Made by a program: the position numbers and the translations under genes. Of a stretch of DNA of 60,307 nucleotides, positions 16,925-25,789 are shown piece by piece. Origin of the DNA: Methanobacteriota archaeon. GTDB lineage: Archaea > Halobacteriota > Methanosarcinia > Methanosarcinales > Methanosarcinaceae. A model generated the notes under the pieces. That model was not told the DNA's origin. It did not search any database and saw nothing but the letters and a program-made list of their open reading frames with translations. Position 1 is the first letter of the stretch. The number at the start of each line of letters is the position of its first letter. The stretch covers positions 1-60,307 of the forward strand of contig JAENYU010000026.1 of assembly GCA_016841625.1 (NCBI GenBank), in the 5' to 3' direction.

Positions 16925-17364
16925 TTTCACGTCACCCTTGAGTCAAATTTAATCAAAATTCAAGTTCCATTGAGTAAAATACCCCTAAAAACAAATCAAA
17001 TAGTATTTAATTAGGGAATACGCTGTAATCCACCTTAAATCATTGCTTTTTAATTTGCAGCGTTAAATTTGGTTTGCAGCGTTAACAGCCCATTTTTAAC
17101 GACCCACTTAAAACTTTTCAGGCCTGTTTTTGAAACCCCAAAGTCTTTAAAAACTAATTAAAGCTGCTTCTTTCAAGTCCATGGTCTTTAGAAGCGAAAT
17201 GTATTTAAGCAAGCTATTATCCGCCATCTTCCCCTAGGGGTGCTTGTCCATAAGGAACTTTTCTGGAAAGATCAGGGGAAATTGCAGCTTAATTTGCTTT
17301 ATTAATTGATTCCATTAATTGATTCCATTAATTGTTTTATTCACCGGAATATTCACCGGTATTT
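16925..17364. other. Spacer between fwdG and the FTR gene
   Basis: AT-rich, no convincing gene. It contains near-identical phrases ttaatttgcagcgttaaatttgg and gtttgcagcgttaac at 17,050-17,090, and attaattgattcc repeated three times at 17,300-17,340. The promoter of the minus-strand fwdGBD operon is expected at about 16,960-17,020, where AT-rich runs occur. Confidence 0.45.
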
Positions 17365-17646
17365 TTAATTGACTTTAAAGAAGAGTTCACAGTGGCAGCT
17401 GCCGTCCCCTTCAATTTCCTCTTTATGGTAGATGCAGGGACAGATTATTTTCTTGTCTTCCTCCTCATTCCCGGTTACTATCCTGCAGGGACAGTAACGT
17501 TTCCCGAACTTCTCAAGCCTTGCAGCAAGCCCGTCAAGCACGTAATCAAGCCCCTCTTTATCGGGATTGAGCTGGTAGCCTGCTTTGTCGGCGTACTTTT
17601 CCGTCCATTGGTACATTTTATTTTTTAAATCTTCATGTTCACTCAT
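17365..17646 (-). CDS. Ferredoxin:thioredoxin reductase catalytic-subunit protein
   Basis: The 93-residue protein has the three signature pairs of the FTR catalytic (beta) chain: CPC (in RYCPCRIVTG), CPC (in IICPCIYHK) and CHC (in GSCHCELF). These bind a 4Fe-4S cluster next to an active-site disulfide that reduces thioredoxin-like proteins with ferredoxin electrons. Length fits the family. No variable chain, thioredoxin or glutaredoxin is adjacent, as is common for archaeal stand-alone FTR homologues, which can accept other disulfide partners. A 12-bp tandem repeat lies upstream at 17,743. Confidence 0.9.
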   Translation of the reverse strand: MSEHEDLKNKMYQWTEKYADKAGYQLNPDKEGLDYVLDGLAARLEKFGKRYCPCRIVTGNEEEDKKIICPCIYHKEEIEGDGSCHCELFFKVN

Positions 17647-17742
17647 GTGAAATCCCTTTTTTTTTGGATTAGAAATAATCTTGATAAGGTGACTGTCAGT
17701 TTTAATACAGCATCACTTGCTTAAACTGGCAGTTCTGAAATG

Positions 17743-17838
17743 ACATCAGTTAATGCATCAGTTAATGTATCAGTTAATACATCCGATAATACATCAGATA
17801 ATACATCCGATAATACATCAGATAATATATCACTAATT
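17743..17838. repeat. Eight 12-bp tandem repeats
   Basis: The unit is acatcagttaat or acatccgataat, alternating in related versions from 17,743 to 17,838 (for example acatcagataat at 17,791 and 17,815). The last copy is degenerate. No protein-coding frame needs it. It lies about 100 bases upstream of the FTR gene start, where slippage could affect promoter spacing. Confidence 0.9.
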
Positions 17839-18640
17839 AATATATCATCAGTTGCTTATATAATCATTCATAAAAATAAATAATTACCCTTAATAAATTG
17901 CCTGATAAACTGTGAATTCCGATCGGGCAGTGATTGGCTGACTGACTCTTAATTGACTGCTGATTATCTGCCAACTGGATCTTAAACCCACTGACCGATG
18001 CTAATTATCTAGCAATCAGATCTCAACCCATAAGATCGATTACGAATTATATCTCAACCTATAAATCAGTTGGGAGATATCCCTATCAGAAGGTAGAGCG
18101 TGTAATGTCTGGCAGATTCCCGTACATGAGAAACCCGGGTGTTGGATGCTCCTGCGGCAAAGAAATATACATAAACCATAATATATAAATAATATGTTAT
18201 ATAAATATCTGTTTAAACACAAGCTCCCAAAAATCCCGGTAAGAGCCTTTGAAAAGCGGCTGCGTGAAAGCATCCGGGAAAATGGGGCTTCAAACATCCT
18301 GCCGATTTTTTGCCAGAAACCCGTATTTTTTTATAATCCACAACAGGCGAGATAGCCTATAGATTTCAAGCAGTTAAAAACCCCTTATGAAATAAAGGTT
18401 TTGATTTTGTACAAAATGATTATATTTTTATCCGGTTCGGGGAAAAATTATAAAAAGAACCAGAAACCCGGGAAGCCGCAGAAAAAGCCGGTATTTTTGG
18501 ATTTGAGGGAAAATCCTCCCTTAAATGGACTTTTTTCTGTAAAGACGAGACAAAAATTTGCAGAGATTAAGGCTGCGAACAGGCTTATAATTGGCCTAAA
18601 ATTATAACTTCCAAATTATAACTTGTAGATTATAACTTCC

Positions 18641-18652
18641 AATTTATATAGG
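18641..18652 (+). promoter_or_regulatory. TATA-like box of the hdrA operon
   Basis: The run aatttatatagg lies 70-80 bases upstream of the hdrA ATG and is preceded by three attataactt repeats. It would give a leader of about 45 bases ending in the GGAG ribosome site at 18,709-18,712. Confidence 0.45.
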
Positions 18653-18720
18653 AACATAAATCAAAAGTTATATCAGATCCAAATCCCAAACATTAGTCAT
18701 AGATATAAGGAGTTATCAAG

Positions 18721-21075
18721 ATGCGAATCGGAGTATATGTTTGCCACTGTGGACTGAACATTGCGGGCGTAATAGACGTCGCTGCACTGCAGGAGATGGC
18801 ATGCAAACTGGATGATGTGGTGCTTGCCCGGGAAGTACAGTTTTTGTGTTCCGATTCCGGGCAGGAAGGCATCATCAAGGATATCAGGGAACAGAAGCTC
18901 GAAAGAGTCGTGATAGCCGCATGTTCCCCCCGCCTTCATGAAAAGACGTTCAGGGGCGTGGTGGAAAAGGCAGGCCTGAACCCCTACCTGATGGAGATGG
19001 TAAACATCAGGGAACAGTGTTCCTGGGTGCACGCCGACGACCCCCAGATGGCAACCCAGAAAGCCTTCGACCTGATCAGGATGGGCGTTGCAAAAGCTAA
19101 GTTCCTCAGAGAACTGAGCGCAAGCCACTCGGAAGCAAGCAAAAATGTCCTCATCGTAGGGGGCGGGGTTGCGGGGATAGAAGCCGCCCTGAACCTGGCC
19201 GAAACCGGCTTTCCCGTGACCATGGTGGAAAGGGAATCCACAATCGGGGGAAAGATGGCCCTTATGAACGAGGTCTTTCCCACGAACGACTGTTCCATCT
19301 GTGTGCTTGCCCCCAAGATGACGGAAGTCCAGAACCACCCCAACATCAAGCTCTACACCTATTCCGAAGTCACCGACATCTCGGGGTCTGTTGGAAAGTT
19401 CCACGTAAAGGTCACCAAAAAACCCAGGTTCGTCCTGGAGGACAGGTGCAAGGGCTGTGTTGACCTCTGTTCTGAGGTCTGCCCCGTGGAGATCGAAAAC
19501 CCCATGAACTACGGGGTCGGAAAGTCCCGGGCAATCTACATGCCAATCCCCCAGTCCGTCCCCCAGGTAGTGCTGATAGACCCGGAAAAGTGCGTGGGCT
19601 GTGGGCTCTGCCAGCAGGCCTGCCCTGCCGAAGCGGTTGACTATGAGCAGAAAGCCGAGGAAATCGAGTTCGAGGCGGGAGCCGTCATAGTCTCGACCGG
19701 GTACCAGCTCTTCGATGCAAGAAGGAAACCGGAATTGGGTTTTGGGAAATACCCGGACGTTATCACCAACATGCAGCTCGAGCGGATGCTCAACTCCGCA
19801 GGCCCAACCGGAGGCAGGGTCCTCAAACCCTCCGACGGGGAACCCCCGAAGAGTGTCGCGTTTATCCAGTGCGTCGGGTCGAGGGACAAGACGGTAGGGA
19901 ACGAATACTGCTCACGGGTCTGCTGTATGGCAGCCCTCAAAAACTCCCAGATGATAAAGGAGCGCTACCCGGACACGGACGTTACCATCCACTACATCGA
20001 CATCCGGGCAGCCGGAGAGATGTACGAGGAATACTATACAAGGACCCAGGGTATGGGCGTGGACTTCATCCGCGGGAAAGTCGCAGAAATCCAGAAAGCC
20101 GAAGATGGAAGGCTTTCCATCCGCTACGAAAACACCCTGGAATGCCGGACTGAAGAAGACGTCCATGACATGGTTGTGCTCTCCACGGGCTACGAGCCCA
20201 CAAAAGCCGCTGAAGGAATTGGAAGGATGCTAAACCTTGCAAGGCGGCCGGACCGCTTCTTTGCCCCTGCCCACCCGAAAATGCGCCCCGTGGACGCTCC
20301 CGTTAGCGGGGTTTTCCTGGCAGGCTGCGCCTCGGGCCCCAAGGAAATCCAGGTCTCGATTGCCCAGGGGGGTGCCTGCGCTTCCAAAGTAATGCAGCTC
20401 CTCGGAAAGGGCGAGCTCGAAGCCGACCCCATGGGAGCCCACGTCGACCCCGAAAAGTGTATCGGGTGCAGGACCTGTGTGGAAGTCTGCAAGTTCGGGA
20501 AGATCAGCATCGAGGACAAGAAAGCCGTTGTTGACGAAGTCTCCTGTTATGGCTGCGGGGACTGCAGTGCAGCCTGTCCTGCCGGTGCCATCCAGATGCG
20601 GAACTTCGAAAACGAGCAGCTCCTGGCCCAGGTCCGGGAAGCGACTGCCCACAAGTCCCAGAGCCCCTTTGTAGTGGCTTTCCTCTGCAACTGGTGCAGC
20701 TACGCCTGTGCGGACCTGACCGGAATGTCGCGGCTGCGCTACCCCACAAACATCAGGGTCATCAGGACCATGTGTTCGGCAAGGGTTAACCCCGAGTTCG
20801 TGCTCGAAGCCCTGAAAGGAGGGGCTGACGGGGTGCTTGTTGCAGGCTGCCGGATGGACGAGTGCCACTACATTTACGGGAACTACGATGAAAAGAAGCG
20901 CCTTGACGTCCTGAAAGACGTGATCGGGGAAATAGGGCTTGACCCGAAAAGGCTCAGGACCCTCTGGATCTCGGCTGCGGAAGGAGAAAGGTTCTCGAAT
21001 ACCATTAACGAGTTTGTAAAGGAGCTCGAAGAAATAGGCCCCATCGGGACCGAACTGCAGGAGGGGGTACAGTGA
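18721..21075 (+). CDS. hdrA2: Heterodisulfide reductase subunit A fused to MvhD domain
   Basis: The 784-residue protein has the HdrA architecture: an N-terminal GVYVCHCG domain, FAD-binding GGGVAGIEAALNLAETG from 147, the NDCSICVLAPKM region, two 4Fe-4S sites near 240-300 (CKGCVDLCSEVCP, CVGCGLCQQACP) and two more near 580-630 (CIGCRTCVEVCK, CYGCGDCSAACP). It then continues into an MvhD/FrhD-type 2Fe-2S domain (FLCNWCSYACAD, CSARVNPEF, GCRMDECHY). The fused form corresponds to the electron-bifurcating HdrA2 of Methanosarcina, which works with HdrB2C2 to couple heterodisulfide, F420 and ferredoxin. HdrB and HdrC genes are not in this window. GGAG precedes the ATG at good spacing. The following polyferredoxin starts within its stop codon region. 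Confidence 0.92.
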   Translation: MRIGVYVCHCGLNIAGVIDVAALQEMACKLDDVVLAREVQFLCSDSGQEGIIKDIREQKLERVVIAACSPRLHEKTFRGVVEKAGLNPYLMEMVNIREQCSWVHADDPQMATQKAFDLIRMGVAKAKFLRELSASHSEASKNVLIVGGGVAGIEAALNLAETGFPVTMVERESTIGGKMALMNEVFPTNDCSICVLAPKMTEVQNHPNIKLYTYSEVTDISGSVGKFHVKVTKKPRFVLEDRCKGCVDLCSEVCPVEIENPMNYGVGKSRAIYMPIPQSVPQVVLIDPEKCVGCGLCQQACPAEAVDYEQKAEEIEFEAGAVIVSTGYQLFDARRKPELGFGKYPDVITNMQLERMLNSAGPTGGRVLKPSDGEPPKSVAFIQCVGSRDKTVGNEYCSRVCCMAALKNSQMIKERYPDTDVTIHYIDIRAAGEMYEEYYTRTQGMGVDFIRGKVAEIQKAEDGRLSIRYENTLECRTEEDVHDMVVLSTGYEPTKAAEGIGRMLNLARRPDRFFAPAHPKMRPVDAPVSGVFLAGCASGPKEIQVSIAQGGACASKVMQLLGKGELEADPMGAHVDPEKCIGCRTCVEVCKFGKISIEDKKAVVDEVSCYGCGDCSAACPAGAIQMRNFENEQLLAQVREATAHKSQSPFVVAFLCNWCSYACADLTGMSRLRYPTNIRVIRTMCSARVNPEFVLEALKGGADGVLVAGCRMDECHYIYGNYDEKKRLDVLKDVIGEIGLDPKRLRTLWISAAEGERFSNTINEFVKELEEIGPIGTELQEGVQ

Positions 21076-22532
21076 GCGAGGAATATCCCGAACAGAACCC
21101 TGAACAGGAACCGGAACAAGAAACGGAACAGAACCCTGAACAGGAACCGGAACAGGAAACTCCGGGGAGCGAAGGTTGCTGCTGCGGAGCCGGAGGAACT
21201 GAGGGTGGAGCTGGCGAAGGCGGGGAAGAAGGCCAGGAAAAGATCACAGTCACCACGACCATGGACCTGCAGGGTTCCCATTTCCTCTACACCCAGGCCA
21301 CGGAAAAGTCCATCAAGACCCTGGACTACGACTACAAACGCTGTAACGGCTGCGGGATCTGCGTGGAGATCTGTCCCACGAAAGCCCTGGAGCCGGGGCC
21401 CATCCACGAGATCGCAACCGGGCTTGATGCCCCACCCGTGATGATGGACCTTGACAAGTGCACCTTTTGCCGGATGTGCTCAAACCTCTGCCCTGTGCAT
21501 GCCATCACCCTCGAAGCTGTGGGGGAGGTCCCGGACGAGAGCCAGTACCCGAAATACGACACTTACGTGGAGATTAACGAAAAGTGCCTGCCCTGTGCCC
21601 TTTGTGAGGGAGCCTGTCCCCAGGAAGCAATCGAAGTCGAGTTCACCTTCCCGAAAAAGGAAGAGATCGCCCCCTTAAAAGAGGGCGCTGAAGGGGAAAT
21701 CGAAATCGACATGGAAAAGTGCAACTACTGCGGGATCTGCGCCCGTTTCTGTGACGCCTTCATCCTGCTTGAGCGCGAGCCAACCCCGGATAACCTGGTG
21801 CCCTTCGAGCAGCTCCTGGTAGACGAAGACCAGTGCGACTACTGTGTGCTCTGCCAGGACATTTGCCCCGAAGAAGCTATCAAGGTCAAAGGGGAGCGCC
21901 CCTGTGAAGCCCCGAAAGTGGAAGGAAACGTCAAAGTGGACGACGAGAAATGCACGGAATGCGGCCGCTGCCAGGCGGTCTGTCCCTATGAGGCCGTAGA
22001 CCTGCAAAAGCCCATGGAAGGGGAACTCAGCCTCATTGAATCCAACCTGAAAGACTGCGACCCCCAGGGCTGCCGCGGCTGTTTCAACGTCTGCCCCTCG
22101 GACCTCTGGTACGTCCCCTCAGACCCCGAAGACCCCCGGAAGATCGCTTTTGTCGAGGACTTCTGTACCTATTGCGGGGCCTGCGTAAAAGCCTGCCACC
22201 TGGATGCCATCAAGGTCGAGCGGACCGATGTCCACCACACCGAAATCCCCGAAACCCCCTGGGCTGCCCAGTGGAGAGATGCCATAGAGTCCCTGAAAAC
22301 GGGAGTAAGGAGCGGAGTGGACAAAGCCGTCTTCCGGGAAACCGAGACCCTCAAAGCCCAGAAGTTCCTGGGAATCGAAGCCCCGGAAGTCGATGAAGAA
22401 AGGCTTGCAGCCGTCCAGGCAAAGATCGACGCGCTCATGCCCGCCCTCAAGAATGCGAAGGTCAGGAAACTCTGGGAAAAGGATACTACGGAAAACGTCC
22501 TTATTGCAGTGAAAAAGAAGATGGAAGTTTGA
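21072..22532 (+). CDS. Eight-cluster polyferredoxin partnered with HdrA2
   Basis: This 486-residue protein starts at GTG overlapping the hdrA2 stop (GTGA). The first 55 residues are a low-complexity Pro-Glu-Gln repeat (EQEPEQETEQNPEQEPEQ) and a Cys/Gly patch. From residue 90 to about 385 there are seven full CxxCxxCxxxC motifs (CNGCGICVEIC, CTFCRMCSNLC, CLPCALCEGAC, CNYCGICARFC, CDYCVLCQDIC, CTECGRCQAVC, CTYCGACVKAC) and one variant with an extra residue (CDPQGCRGCFNVC), so about eight 4Fe-4S clusters. It should carry electrons to or from HdrA2. The operon ends with a T run at about 22,549. Confidence 0.9.
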   Translation: MSEEYPEQNPEQEPEQETEQNPEQEPEQETPGSEGCCCGAGGTEGGAGEGGEEGQEKITVTTTMDLQGSHFLYTQATEKSIKTLDYDYKRCNGCGICVEICPTKALEPGPIHEIATGLDAPPVMMDLDKCTFCRMCSNLCPVHAITLEAVGEVPDESQYPKYDTYVEINEKCLPCALCEGACPQEAIEVEFTFPKKEEIAPLKEGAEGEIEIDMEKCNYCGICARFCDAFILLEREPTPDNLVPFEQLLVDEDQCDYCVLCQDICPEEAIKVKGERPCEAPKVEGNVKVDDEKCTECGRCQAVCPYEAVDLQKPMEGELSLIESNLKDCDPQGCRGCFNVCPSDLWYVPSDPEDPRKIAFVEDFCTYCGACVKACHLDAIKVERTDVHHTEIPETPWAAQWRDAIESLKTGVRSGVDKAVFRETETLKAQKFLGIEAPEVDEERLAAVQAKIDALMPALKNAKVRKLWEKDTTENVLIAVKKKMEV

Positions 22533-22548
22533 TCCGCATCAAACTTCT

Positions 22549-22562
22549 CGATATTTTTTTTT
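22549..22562 (+). terminator. T-run terminator of the hdrA2 operon
   Basis: After the polyferredoxin stop at 22,532 the plus strand runs cgatatttttttttaa. Oligo-T is a sufficient termination signal for archaeal RNA polymerase. It overlaps the end of the convergent histidine kinase gene. Confidence 0.55.
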
Positions 22563-24237
22563 AAGCTCCCTTTTCCCCGGTTGCTTTACTTCCGAACCCT
22601 ATTCTGAACTCTGTTCCCCCGTTTGTCCTGAGTTCGATTTCTCCGTCGATCTGTTCCACGAGGGTTTTTACGAGCTGGAGGCCAAGGGTATCGGGGTTTT
22701 CAAAGTCGATGTTTTTCGGGAAACCCGAGCCGTTGTCTGAAACGATCAGCACGCACCTGAGATTTTCGCGGCATGAGCTGTTTTTCAGATCCTCCTCTGC
22801 TCCAATGCTACCTTTTCCAATGCTTCCCCCGCTTATACTGCTGTTCTCACTCCCACTTCCGCTCCCACTCTCACCCCCACTGCTGTTCTCACCTGCATTC
22901 CCACTGCTGCTCCCACTTCTGATGGCAGTGTTTTCCACGCTGTAGAGCTGGATTCGAATCTCCCCTTCCCCTCCGGGAAAGGCGTATTTCAGGGAATTTG
23001 AGACAAGTTCGTTGACGATTATCCCCAGGGGGATTGCGGCGTCCATAAAGAGGTGAATCCGGGCTTCGGCTTCCACAAGCAGCTGGATTTTACTGCTCCC
23101 TACTTTATAGGACTCAAAGAGGTCGGTGGTCAGTTTCCGGAGGTATGCTGAAAAATCAAGGCTCTCAACGTCCTTTGACCTGTAAAGCTCCTCGTGGATA
23201 AGGGCCATTGAAATTACCCGGTTCTGGCTTTCCCGGAAGGCTTCTATGACCTTTTCGTCCTTGAAAAAATCAGCCTGGAGGTCGAGAAGTGAGGAGATCA
23301 CCTGGAGGTTGTTCTTGATCCGGTGGTGGATCTCTTTCTTGCTGATTTCCTCGGCCCTCCTGATGGCTTCTTCTGAAAGCTTTCTTTCCGTAACGTCTTT
23401 TACCATCCCAAGGACCCGGCAGACGCAACCAGACTCGTTTTTTAAGCAGATCCCGGTGCCTTCCACATGAAAATAGCTCCCGTCTTTCCGCCTTACCCTG
23501 AATTCCCCGTGGTACTTTTCCCCGGTTTGCCTGCACCTGGCGTAGGCTTCCAAAACTATTTTCAGGTCTTCAGGGTGGATATGCTCCGCAAAGGTGTGCA
23601 GGTCAAATTTCCGGAACTCTTCTGCGGAGTAGCCCATAAGCTCCTCAATAGCTCCTGCCCACTCAACAGTTTTTGTTTTTACGTCATAGTCAAGGATGAA
23701 CTGTCCGGTCTGTTCCGCAACATACCGGTATTTTTCCTCGCTTTTCCTCAGTTCTTCTTCTGTCCGCTTCTGCTCCGTGATGTCAAAGCCGCAGATGCTT
23801 ACACGTCCCTTTTCCGGAGAAGGGTGGAACACAAGCAAAAATACCCTCTCCCCGGATCTGATCTCAAACTCTTCTTTACTACCCCTCGATATCGAAATTC
23901 TCGCGACATGTTTAATTTCGGGAGGCAGCTTGTCTCCTACCCGGAGTTTCCACTCCCCCAGGAGGGAATCTCCCGCCCTGTTCGCATAGAGAATCCTTCC
24001 GTCATTTCCCGCCAGGAACACGAGATTCTGGCTTGTTGCGAGGAATTCCTTCATCCAGTTATCGTTATTTTCCCCCTCTCCAGGCTGTTTATTATCTTTA
24101 ATAGCACTCACATCCGGAATTTCCTGTGCATTTATTCTCTTCGTTTCCTGAAAATTCGATCGGGTCGGAAATTTTGAAGAAGATAAGCCTTCCTTCCCCT
24201 CTTCGCAAGTTCCTTCTCCTCTCTCCCAGTCCCCCAT
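22561..24237 (-). CDS. PAS-domain sensor histidine kinase, HisKA_2 type
   Basis: The 558-residue protein lacks membrane segments. It has a first PAS-like region near 60-160 (FLATSQNLVFLAGNDGRILYANRAG), a clear PAS/PAC unit at about 165-285 (EKYRYVAEQTGQFILDYD... MVKDVTERK), a HisKA_2 phosphoacceptor EIHHRIKNNLQVISSLLDL near 302-320, and a HATPase_c domain with the N-box NELVSNSLKYAF and DNGSGFPKNI. An unusual Ser/Gly/Asn-rich insert of about 55 residues lies in the ATPase lid, encoded by short repeats at 22,790-22,925. No receiver gene is adjacent. The first 50 residues are poorly conserved, so the start is uncertain. It is a cytoplasmic sensor of unknown signal. Confidence 0.85.
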   Translation of the reverse strand: MGDWERGEGTCEEGKEGLSSSKFPTRSNFQETKRINAQEIPDVSAIKDNKQPGEGENNDNWMKEFLATSQNLVFLAGNDGRILYANRAGDSLLGEWKLRVGDKLPPEIKHVARISISRGSKEEFEIRSGERVFLLVFHPSPEKGRVSICGFDITEQKRTEEELRKSEEKYRYVAEQTGQFILDYDVKTKTVEWAGAIEELMGYSAEEFRKFDLHTFAEHIHPEDLKIVLEAYARCRQTGEKYHGEFRVRRKDGSYFHVEGTGICLKNESGCVCRVLGMVKDVTERKLSEEAIRRAEEISKKEIHHRIKNNLQVISSLLDLQADFFKDEKVIEAFRESQNRVISMALIHEELYRSKDVESLDFSAYLRKLTTDLFESYKVGSSKIQLLVEAEARIHLFMDAAIPLGIIVNELVSNSLKYAFPGGEGEIRIQLYSVENTAIRSGSSSGNAGENSSGGESGSGSGSENSSISGGSIGKGSIGAEEDLKNSSCRENLRCVLIVSDNGSGFPKNIDFENPDTLGLQLVKTLVEQIDGEIELRTNGGTEFRIGFGSKATGEKGA

Positions 24238-24283
24238 TCCTTAACTTCCACACACCCTCAGCTCTTCACCTTCACCTTCACTT

Positions 24284-24742
24284 TCATTTCCCTGCGGACC
24301 CTTTCCCCCTTACAACCATCACCGGAACCTTGCAGTGCATGACCACATGCCCTGCTACGCTGCCCAGTAAAATCCGGTTCAACCCCGTCCTCCCGAGGGT
24401 TCCCATAACAACAACATCCATCCCGTTCTCTTCGGCAAAATCGATCAGTTCGGGAGCCGGATGCCCTTCAAGCAGGGAAGGTTCTACCGGGACCCCTGCT
24501 TCCGCACAGGCATCACATATGTATTGAAGGGCTTCCTTTCCCTCTTTTTTCAGGGACTCGTACATCGATTCCCAGCCAAAATCAACCGCCATCGAAGAAA
24601 AATAGTCAGTTGACACGACGTACACAGCATACACAACTCCCCCACCAAGGCGGGCCAGTTCAAGCCCGTAAGAAACGGCATTTTTCGAACACTCCGAGCC
24701 GTCCGTAGTGATCATAACTTTCCTAAAAATAGAACTCTTCAT
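24284..24742 (-). CDS. Universal stress protein (UspA family)
   Basis: Starting at ATG 24,742, after a ggggga ribosome-site-like stretch, the protein has 152 residues: KVMITTDGSECSKNAVSYGLELA at the front, and the ATP-binding GTLGRTGLNRILLGSVAGHVVMH (G-x2-G-x9-G-S pattern) near the end, followed by CKVPVMVVRGKG. This is a single-domain nucleotide-binding Usp. Its exact role cannot be read. It lies downstream of nothing on its strand and is followed by the histidine kinase in the same direction, 47 bases away, so the two could be co-transcribed. Confidence 0.92.
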   Translation of the reverse strand: MKSSIFRKVMITTDGSECSKNAVSYGLELARLGGGVVYAVYVVSTDYFSSMAVDFGWESMYESLKKEGKEALQYICDACAEAGVPVEPSLLEGHPAPELIDFAEENGMDVVVMGTLGRTGLNRILLGSVAGHVVMHCKVPVMVVRGKGSAGK

Positions 24743-24886
24743 TAAGTTCCCCCAATAACTATTCGCCTGCAATAAATATAATAGCATCGAATTTTTGAGA
24801 AGTGTAGCTTACAGGCTGTCCTGACAAAAAGGTCATTCCAATATAGCAGGTCACCTCGAAAGGTCATCTCGATACACGAAACTGTT

Positions 24887-24909
24887 TTTATTTTATGCCG
24901 CGTTATATA
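24887..24909 (+). promoter_or_regulatory. TATA-like boxes before the DUF2284 gene
   Basis: Two AT-rich boxes precede the ATG at 24,914: tttttatttta around 24,887 and gttatataa around 24,902. The first is at the distance expected for a leaderless transcript starting at the ATG. No ribosome site is visible, which agrees with leaderless expression. Confidence 0.35.
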
Positions 24910-24913
24910 AGCC

Positions 24914-25570
24914 ATGATGATTAATGCTGATAACTACCGACTCCTTGAAGAAAAAGCAAAAACCCTGGGTGCAAAAACCGTCAGGCTGATCCCCGCAGAA
25001 ACCATCGTGGTCGAGGACAGGACCATCTTAAAGTGCATCTTCGGCTGCAACGGTTACGGAAGCCGGGTCTGTCCCCCCTATATCCCAACTGTGAGCGAGT
25101 TCAAGAAAATGCTTGCCGACTACGACTGGGCTCTCCTCATTGAGTGGAAGTCCGAAAACGTCTTTACCCGGGAAGTCAGCGAGAACTTCATCAAGTTCAG
25201 CGTCGAACCCCCCGAAAACGAAGAAACAAAACGCCAGTTTTTTGAAAATTTAAAAACCGTAATGAAAGACCGCAAAGAAACAATCCAGCCCGGTGTCCTC
25301 GAAATCGAAAAACTCGCCTGGACCCTCGGCTACAACACCGCCCTTGCTACCTTCCCCGGCATGTGCACCTGGTGTGCTACCAGCGACTATTCGGACGTAA
25401 AGTGCGCAGGCGCATCCGGTCCCTGCCACCAGCCCACCCTCCGCAGACCCTGCCTTATGGGGCTCGGGGTAAGAATGGACAAGACCCTTGAAAAACTGGG
25501 GACACAGCTCCAGAAGTTTCCGATGGATGATACGGCTCCGGTGCCGTATACGCTGGTTTTACTGGATTGA
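24914..25570 (+). CDS. DUF2284 predicted metal-binding protein
   Basis: The 218-residue protein has conserved cysteines arranged as in DUF2284 proteins: CIFGCNGYGSRVCPPYIP at about 36-53, then CTWCATSDYSDVKCAGASGPCHQPTLRRPC at about 152-181. This spacing suggests an iron-sulfur or zinc site. The family is common in methanogens and clostridia, sometimes near corrinoid or redox enzymes, but has no proven function that I can state. The start is one of two tandem ATG codons. It stands alone between the UspA gene and a long spacer with repeats. Confidence 0.85.
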   Translation: MMINADNYRLLEEKAKTLGAKTVRLIPAETIVVEDRTILKCIFGCNGYGSRVCPPYIPTVSEFKKMLADYDWALLIEWKSENVFTREVSENFIKFSVEPPENEETKRQFFENLKTVMKDRKETIQPGVLEIEKLAWTLGYNTALATFPGMCTWCATSDYSDVKCAGASGPCHQPTLRRPCLMGLGVRMDKTLEKLGTQLQKFPMDDTAPVPYTLVLLD

Positions 25571-25663
25571 AAGGGTGAGAGCCCGAATCCAGAATTTCTT
25601 TTTTTGCTTCTGAAATAAAGACAGCCGGGGTTCTATTGGTTTTCAGTAGACGGGGCTCTCATT

Positions 25664-25686
25664 GGTCAGCTTGCCGACCGGCTTTT
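25664..25686 (+). terminator. Hairpin plus T run, relative of the element at 14,134
   Basis: The sequence ggtcagcttgccgacc forms a seven-pair stem with one G-U pair and is followed by ggcttttcc. The preceding bases (gacggggctctcatt) also resemble those before the 14,134 hairpin. It lies 93 bases after the DUF2284 stop codon and could terminate that gene. Confidence 0.55.
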
Positions 25687-25789
25687 CCTTGAAAATAAAA
25701 ATGAATTTGATGCATCTTTTATACCAGATCATCGTGGAAGAACTTATAAAATTTAAACAGTCTGTCACCATATAACAGGCTATGGCAAC

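Larger units (their letters stand above)
17647..18720. other. 1.07-kb spacer between FTR gene and hdrA
   Basis: It holds the 12-bp repeats at 17,743, a region of diffuse ctgattatct/atctagcaatc phrases, and triplicated attataactt (18,601, 18,615, 18,630) just upstream of the hdrA promoter. One 53-codon frame (18,194-18,355, plus strand) has gene-like codons (KIPVRAFEKRLRESIRENG) but no family or ribosome site; I list it only as rejected. Nothing else supportable was found. Confidence 0.5.

Noticed and set aside
17743-17838. CRISPR array
   Set aside because: The 12-bp repeats are contiguous with no unique spacers and there are no cas genes.
18194-18355. A 53-codon plus-strand frame with gene-like codons
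   Set aside because: No ribosome site, no family match and short; possible but unsupported.
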